Assembly: GCA_001777455.1 (NCBI GenBank)
Contig: MFDZ01000029.1
Coordinates: 1 to 8,808 of the forward strand
Direction: 5' to 3'
Length of the DNA: 8,808 nt
From: Candidatus Daviesbacteria bacterium RIFCSPLOWO2_02_FULL_41_8
GTDB lineage: Bacteria; Patescibacteriota; Microgenomatia; Daviesbacterales; UBA10151
Each line of letters starts with the position of its first letter. Position 1 is the stretch's first letter. A model generated the notes under the pieces. It searched no databases and was not told the origin of the DNA. It saw only the letters and a list, made by a program, of their open reading frames with translations. The position numbers and the translations under genes were made by a program. Shown one piece after another: positions 5,240 to 8,808 of the stretch.

Positions 5240-7072
5240 TTAGTTGAGTACTAATCTTTCTGCAGGATTTGTGGTAATTAATGGATGTTCTGATTCTGAG
5301 GCTACAACTTTTAAGGCTACGTGGTTTTGGTCGGCAATAATTAAGGCTTCACCCCTGTCACAGGATAATAAGAACTTTTGCTCATATTCACTCAAGTTAA
5401 ATTCTTCTGCTATCTTTTTAATAGTAGTGGTATCCTGCCTCATTAAAACCCGCAGGGATGATTGTGAGGCTATGGCCTTGCCGTATTCACTGTTTAGAAA
5501 ATCATTAGCCTGCTGGGAAATGACCGATACGCCTAAGTAGTATTTTCTGGCACGTCTGGCCAGTCCTGCTATAAAATTTGCTGTTTCTTCATGTTTTAAC
5601 AGCATCCAGCCTTCATCTATTACCAGCAGCCTTTTGACAGGATCTTTTTTAACCTGGTTAAAGACAAAAGAAGCTACCACAAACATCATTATTTGTCTTA
5701 AGGATTCCGATAAATCCTTGATATCAAAAACCACCAGTCTGTTATTTAACTCAATATTAGTCTGGGCATCGAATACACCCGACAACGACCCTTTTATGTA
5801 TTTTGCAAGCCTTGTGCAAAGCTTTTTCTGGCCTAACTGCCTCAGGGTTTTATATAAGTCTTTGAGTATTGGATAGGCTCTTATCTTCCTCGGCCTGCCT
5901 CTTTTAACTTTCTTTTTCCGGCCTCTTTTCTTGGTGTTTATATCCTCACTGACTGTTTCATCTTTCATGGAATGGTGGAACTGCTTATATGTTTGTATTA
6001 TGGCTTTATCTACCACGGCTTTTTCTTCCGCCGTTAATCCGTCTGCCATTAAAGACACAAGCTCGGTTAAATCCTGAATATGTTCCGGCAGGCCGTTTCC
6101 CTCCTCAGTATTGGAAGTTAGGGAAAAATCAAAAGGATTGATCTTTTCTTTTGATCTCACTGATAGCTTGATGTAAGTTCCCCCAACAGATTCAGCCAGT
6201 CTTTTATATTCTCTTTCCGGATCAATAACAATGACTTTAGTGCCCTGCATCAGGTGCCTTAGGATCTCCACTTTGGCAGTATAACTTTTACCGGAGCCTG
6301 ATTGGGCAAAGGTAATGCTGTTTGAGTTGTTTAAGGAAAACCTGTCAATCATCACCAGGGAATTGTTGGATTTGTTGATTCCGTATAAAATTCCTGATTC
6401 CTGTACCAGCTCTGATGAGGTAAAAGGAAAGGTTAAAGCAGCAGAGGATGAATCCAGGTTTCTTCTCTGACCAAGTTGGTTTTCTGCCCTCGGTAGAACT
6501 GATTGCAACCCCTCAAGCTGCTGGAAGGTGGCTGTTTTGGAATAGAAAAGCCTGGTGGAAAGTACAGTTTCCAAAAGGGTGGTGACTTTATTAAGCTCTA
6601 CTAAGGAACCGGCAGTGATAGTGATATAAATTGAGATCTGGAAAAGCTTTTCCTGGCCTCTTTGGATTTTATTCTTCAGTTCAATGGCCGAGTCCAGGGG
6701 GTCTGAAATTTCCGAGCCGATTATTTTTCCTGACTGCTGCATGGATCTTTTGGTTGATTCAAGCTCGGTAATCTTCCTGTTCAGTTTGGGTAAAGCCAAT
6801 ATCGGGTCAATATGCTCTACATGGTAGGAGATATCGACGTTATGGTTAAAGTTAATTAACATGGTTAGCCACCCGGTTGAGGCTACATACGGATAACCGG
6901 AGACAAAAAGTGTTCTAACAAATTTATTACCCAAAACCAGGTAGTTAGACTGCTCTTCCAGTCCGGAGTAGGAAATAAGGTCGATCTGATCCTGTCCTCC
7001 GACATTAAACTTGACTGCCTTCTGTGTGGCCTTTTTTCTTTCCTTAAAATCCGAAAATATACTAAATTGCAT
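5240..7072 (-). CDS. virB4: VirB4/TraC-type conjugation ATPase with AT-hook-like insertion
   Basis: This is the hexameric ATPase that powers type IV secretion at the inner membrane. In the 610-residue form from ATG 7072, the N-terminal VirB4 region (1-240) is followed by the RecA-like motor: Walker A G-S-G-K-S (259-263), 'VIVIDPERE' (281-289), Walker B 'LLVIDE' (482-487) and the 'SQQ' sensor (519-521). A basic insert at 381-398 contains two R-G-R cores, one of them R-G-R-P (391-394), the core of an AT hook; this is not a usual part of VirB4. The ATG follows GAAGGA by four bases; the in-frame TTG at 7084 is less likely. The start overlaps the previous gene by 11 bp. No disabling change is seen. 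Confidence 0.92.
   Translation of the reverse strand: MQFSIFSDFKERKKATQKAVKFNVGGQDQIDLISYSGLEEQSNYLVLGNKFVRTLFVSGYPYVASTGWLTMLINFNHNVDISYHVEHIDPILALPKLNRKITELESTKRSMQQSGKIIGSEISDPLDSAIELKNKIQRGQEKLFQISIYITITAGSLVELNKVTTLLETVLSTRLFYSKTATFQQLEGLQSVLPRAENQLGQRRNLDSSSAALTFPFTSSELVQESGILYGINKSNNSLVMIDRFSLNNSNSITFAQSGSGKSYTAKVEILRHLMQGTKVIVIDPEREYKRLAESVGGTYIKLSVRSKEKINPFDFSLTSNTEEGNGLPEHIQDLTELVSLMADGLTAEEKAVVDKAIIQTYKQFHHSMKDETVSEDINTKKRGRKKKVKRGRPRKIRAYPILKDLYKTLRQLGQKKLCTRLAKYIKGSLSGVFDAQTNIELNNRLVVFDIKDLSESLRQIMMFVVASFVFNQVKKDPVKRLLVIDEGWMLLKHEETANFIAGLARRARKYYLGVSVISQQANDFLNSEYGKAIASQSSLRVLMRQDTTTIKKIAEEFNLSEYEQKFLLSCDRGEALIIADQNHVALKVVASESEHPLITTNPAERLVLN
5879..5932 (-). other. Segment encoding the basic AT-hook-like insert of the VirB4 ATPase
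   Basis: These codons specify 18 residues with 13 Lys or Arg, including 'KKRGRKKK' and 'KRGRPRK'. The latter matches the R-G-R-P core that binds the minor groove of AT-rich DNA in AT-hook proteins. It sits between the helical lid region and the Walker B part of the motor, flanked by an acidic stretch ('KDETVSED') on its N-terminal side. It looks like a surface loop rather than part of the ATPase core. Confidence 0.6.
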
Positions 7073-7682
7073 AGCTTCCTTCAAAAATTGGCCTTAAGGT
7101 TTCAGCCTTAAGCGGCTGGGATTTTACCTGGTCAGAGTTGTAAAAGGTATAGAAAAGGTCAAGGATTTCAAGAGAATCCAGCACCCTGGTCTTCATGCCC
7201 AGCTTTTCCAGGCCTTTAATGACAATATCCTGGTTTAAAAGAAGCTGTTCTTTTACGAGGGCAAAATCATGTTTTCCGCCGCTGTCATCATATGGAATCA
7301 CCACATAAAACCTTCTTGATAATATTTTATTCCCGGAAACTAAATCAGTAATAAACGAGCAGTAGCTTTGAATTTGGGTTTTATAGACTTCCTCTTCTTC
7401 CTTGCTTTCTCTTTTACTGAACTCTTCCAGGTACCGGTCTATATCAACCTCCCTGACCCTGATCAGGATCTGCAGTGAGCAAGGAAGCGAATTTAGGAAA
7501 TTCTGAAAATTATCAATAATTGCATCCTGTTCATCTTCGCTTTTTAGCTCAAAGTTAATGGCTGAAGTTTCAATTATCGCCCGGTACTTGTTACCGGGAA
7601 GAATTAGCATATTATCCTTAACTTCCTTAATCCTGATCTGCCTTCTGGAGGAAGATTTACTTTTTGGCTTGCCAAACAGCAT
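7062..7682 (-). CDS. TraC-like N-terminal-domain protein of the type IV secretion system
   Basis: The 206-residue protein resembles the N-terminal part of VirB4/TraC-family proteins without any ATPase motif. A basic start ('GKPKSKSSSRR') is followed by a strand pair around 'ILPGNKYRAIIE', the segment 'NFELKSEDEQDAIID', and 'FLNSLPCSLQILIRVREVDID', a hallmark of this family. A charged helix ('EFSKRESKEEEEV') and 'RRFYVVIPYD' follow. It probably serves as an accessory or scaffolding unit for the ATPase encoded next. The start at 7682 is set by a strong AAGGAGGG five bases upstream; the TTG at 7700 would swallow that site. It overlaps PrgI by 26 bp and the ATPase gene by 11 bp. The family call is fairly firm; the separate role is inferred. 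Confidence 0.8.
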   Translation of the reverse strand: MLFGKPKSKSSSRRQIRIKEVKDNMLILPGNKYRAIIETSAINFELKSEDEQDAIIDNFQNFLNSLPCSLQILIRVREVDIDRYLEEFSKRESKEEEEVYKTQIQSYCSFITDLVSGNKILSRRFYVVIPYDDSGGKHDFALVKEQLLLNQDIVIKGLEKLGMKTRVLDSLEILDLFYTFYNSDQVKSQPLKAETLRPIFEGSYAI

Positions 7683-8157
7683 TAATGCCCTCCTTATCAA
7701 ATTTAAAGGATAATTTGGCCCTTGAGATGCCCAAAATACGCTCTACGCTGTCCGGATCAAACATCGGGGCTTCTTTTTCATTTCCGGCTCTATTTAGCCT
7801 GACAGCTTTTTTGGCTTTCTTTTTAAGAATAGGCTCTAAAACAATATCCCGAAGATAAACATCATTTTTATCGGAAACATAATAAGCCGGCCGTAAATAA
7901 TATCCGGCCAGGATAAACAGCCAGTTCAAGACCACCCGGTCTTTTATCCTGAGAGCCAGCGTGCAACAAACAAAAAAACCAGCAATTATCAAAGGTATTT
8001 TATAAACGGAAAAGTGTAGTCTGGCAGGCAGGACGGCATAAATGCCTACTGCTATAAAGAGGGAGGCTAAAAGAAGCAGTATCTGGGTCAGGTTAAAGTT
8101 CCCTGCAATCTTATCCTCTACTGTTGTGATCTGTGCCGGTATTACGGTTGTTCTCAT
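7657..8157 (-). CDS. prgI: PrgI-family inner-membrane protein (VirB3-like)
   Basis: The 166-residue protein starts with 'VIPAQITTVEDKIAGNFNLTQ', the typical PrgI opening. Two membrane helices follow, about 24-43 and 53-69, and then a segment 'WLFILAGYYLRPAYYV' that is also characteristic. The C-terminal half is basic and cytoplasmic ('LKKKAKKAVRLNR'). PrgI proteins are the Gram-positive-type counterparts of VirB3 and pair with the VirB4 ATPase at the membrane. The ATG overlaps the stop of the upstream VirB6-like gene as ATGA, a classic coupling arrangement, and the end overlaps the TraC-like gene. Confidence 0.85.
   Translation of the reverse strand: MRTTVIPAQITTVEDKIAGNFNLTQILLLLASLFIAVGIYAVLPARLHFSVYKIPLIIAGFFVCCTLALRIKDRVVLNWLFILAGYYLRPAYYVSDKNDVYLRDIVLEPILKKKAKKAVRLNRAGNEKEAPMFDPDSVERILGISRAKLSFKFDKEGINAVWQAKK
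7688..7695 (-). promoter_or_regulatory. Shine-Dalgarno of the TraC-like gene
   Basis: AAGGAGGG on the minus strand, five bases before the ATG at 7682, lies inside the end of the PrgI gene. It decides the start over the upstream in-frame TTG. Confidence 0.75.
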
Positions 8158-8808
8158 ACTGCAAGACCCTTTCGTGGAGTTATTGCCTTTGTTCCATCCA
8201 TCTTTCCTGCCATAGATGCTTCCCTAGAACTGGAAGAAATAACATTCATGATTTGTCCTCCTAATTTTTTTGCCAGACCCCTACCAGTGTTGTAGAAAAC
8301 AAGCTGCATCATAATGCCTGGAGTTTTAAGAAGGGTAAACAGCAGGCCAATGCCTACCAGGATTGATATCAGTGAATTAGTGCCGGTCTGGCCGGGAACA
8401 GTTAAAAATGAAGCTGCCAGCTGAATGATTACAACGTGAACAAAAACAGTATAGACGGCAGTGATATATGCCTTAATTGAAATCTCGGCAAAATCTGCAA
8501 ATTTAGGGATTGCCCACAGCAGAAAAATTAAGGGGGACATGACAGCACCCAGGGCAATGGTGATCAGCCTTGTCACATAAAATAGAAGCAGCACTATGGC
8601 CACAATGACAAATAAAATCATGAAGATAAATGTGATTAAGGGTGTGCTATCTGTGGCAATGGAAGCCGGGGTAAAGGCATTTTGTATCCAGGCAGAGTTT
8701 AGCCCGCCTGTTGCATTTAAGACTGCTGATATGAGTTTATTGCAGCTTAAAACTATCCAGTCGGCTAAAAATATGGACATGTTGGCTCCCAAAAAAGCCA
8801 GGCCGATC
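8154..8808 (-). CDS. VirB6/TrbL-like polytopic membrane protein, start not certain
   Basis: The frame is open to the right edge, so the gene probably starts outside the window; 217 codons are visible. An internal ATG at 8780 has GGGAG five bases upstream and could be a start, but the residues before it ('GLAFLGAN') continue a hydrophobic segment, which favours a longer protein. Several membrane helices follow: a long one in 'FIFMILFVIVAIVLLLFYV', one around 'AVMSPLIFLLWAIP', then 'AVYTVFVHVVIIQLAASFL' and 'LISILVGIGLLFTLL'. The tail is polar ('SSSSREASMAG'). VirB6/TrbL proteins form the inner-membrane channel part of type IV secretion systems. Position just before PrgI supports this. The family is divergent, so the call rests on topology and context. 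Confidence 0.75.
   Translation of the reverse strand, partial: IGLAFLGANMSIFLADWIVLSCNKLISAVLNATGGLNSAWIQNAFTPASIATDSTPLITFIFMILFVIVAIVLLLFYVTRLITIALGAVMSPLIFLLWAIPKFADFAEISIKAYITAVYTVFVHVVIIQLAASFLTVPGQTGTNSLISILVGIGLLFTLLKTPGIMMQLVFYNTGRGLAKKLGGQIMNVISSSSREASMAGKMDGTKAITPRKGLAV

Noticed and set aside
4980..5876. Three plus-strand frames opposite the M23 peptidase and VirB4 genes
   Set aside because: All lie within genes with clear catalytic motifs on the minus strand.
7062..7682. TraC-like protein and VirB4 as one gene broken by a frameshift
   Set aside because: Each has its own ribosome site and ATG, and VirB4 already carries a full N-terminal region, so two intact overlapping genes are the simpler reading.
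7664..7858. Plus-strand frame of 64 codons
   Set aside because: It is antisense to the PrgI gene and unsupported by any initiation signal.
8154..8156. Recoded UGA (glycine) as in some CPR lineages
   Set aside because: UGA ends the VirB6-like gene exactly at the ATGA overlap with PrgI and ends the 48-residue gene at a promoter, so it acts as a stop; Gly positions in motifs use GGN.

Overview
The window reads as a piece of a low-GC bacterial genome. A Patescibacteria (CPR, e.g. Microgenomates-like) source is my best guess. It rests on the style of the type IV secretion genes (PrgI, a separate TraC-like N-terminal protein, a VirB4 ATPase, a membrane-anchored M23 peptidase), on many very small overlapping genes, and on promoters that abut start codons. 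This is inference; there is no rRNA or other marker gene here. UGA is used as a stop (the VirB6-like gene and the 48-residue membrane protein), so the UGA-to-glycine code of Gracilibacteria/Absconditabacteria is unlikely.

Left part (1-1044, minus strand): an EamA/DMT-type membrane transporter running off the left edge, preceded on the same strand by tRNA-Gly(GCC) with an encoded CCA end.

Middle part (1174-4610, mostly plus strand) is an accessory block. It holds a single-HKD phospholipase D-like protein. A small XRE-type repressor follows, tail to tail with it. A divergent pair of tiny unrecognised genes (77 and 50 residues) starts from an unusual CpG-rich repeat region. Next is a Shedu-family (DUF4263, PD-(D/E)XK) anti-phage-type nuclease, followed by a compact chain of three overlapping small genes: 68 residues, a 123-residue Cys/His zinc-binding candidate, and a 48-residue single-pass membrane protein. 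A 110-residue unknown gene with its own consensus promoter closes the block. The Shedu gene and its tightly packed companions are the best candidate for an undescribed system.

Right part (4613-8808, minus strand) is a type IV secretion/conjugation operon read right to left: VirB6/TrbL-like membrane protein (open to the right edge), PrgI, TraC-like N-terminal protein, VirB4 ATPase and M23 peptidase. The genes overlap or nearly touch. The ATPase carries a basic AT-hook-like insertion. The operon converges on the accessory block with only 2 bp between the last stop codons.

At several genes a -10 box, often of the extended TGn type, ends 6 to 12 nt before the start codon, so the mRNAs are probably leaderless or nearly so. 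Genes inside operons instead use Shine-Dalgarno sites or overlapping stops and starts. Several apparent upstream starts are TTG codons and have been replaced here by downstream ATGs supported by a ribosome site or promoter.
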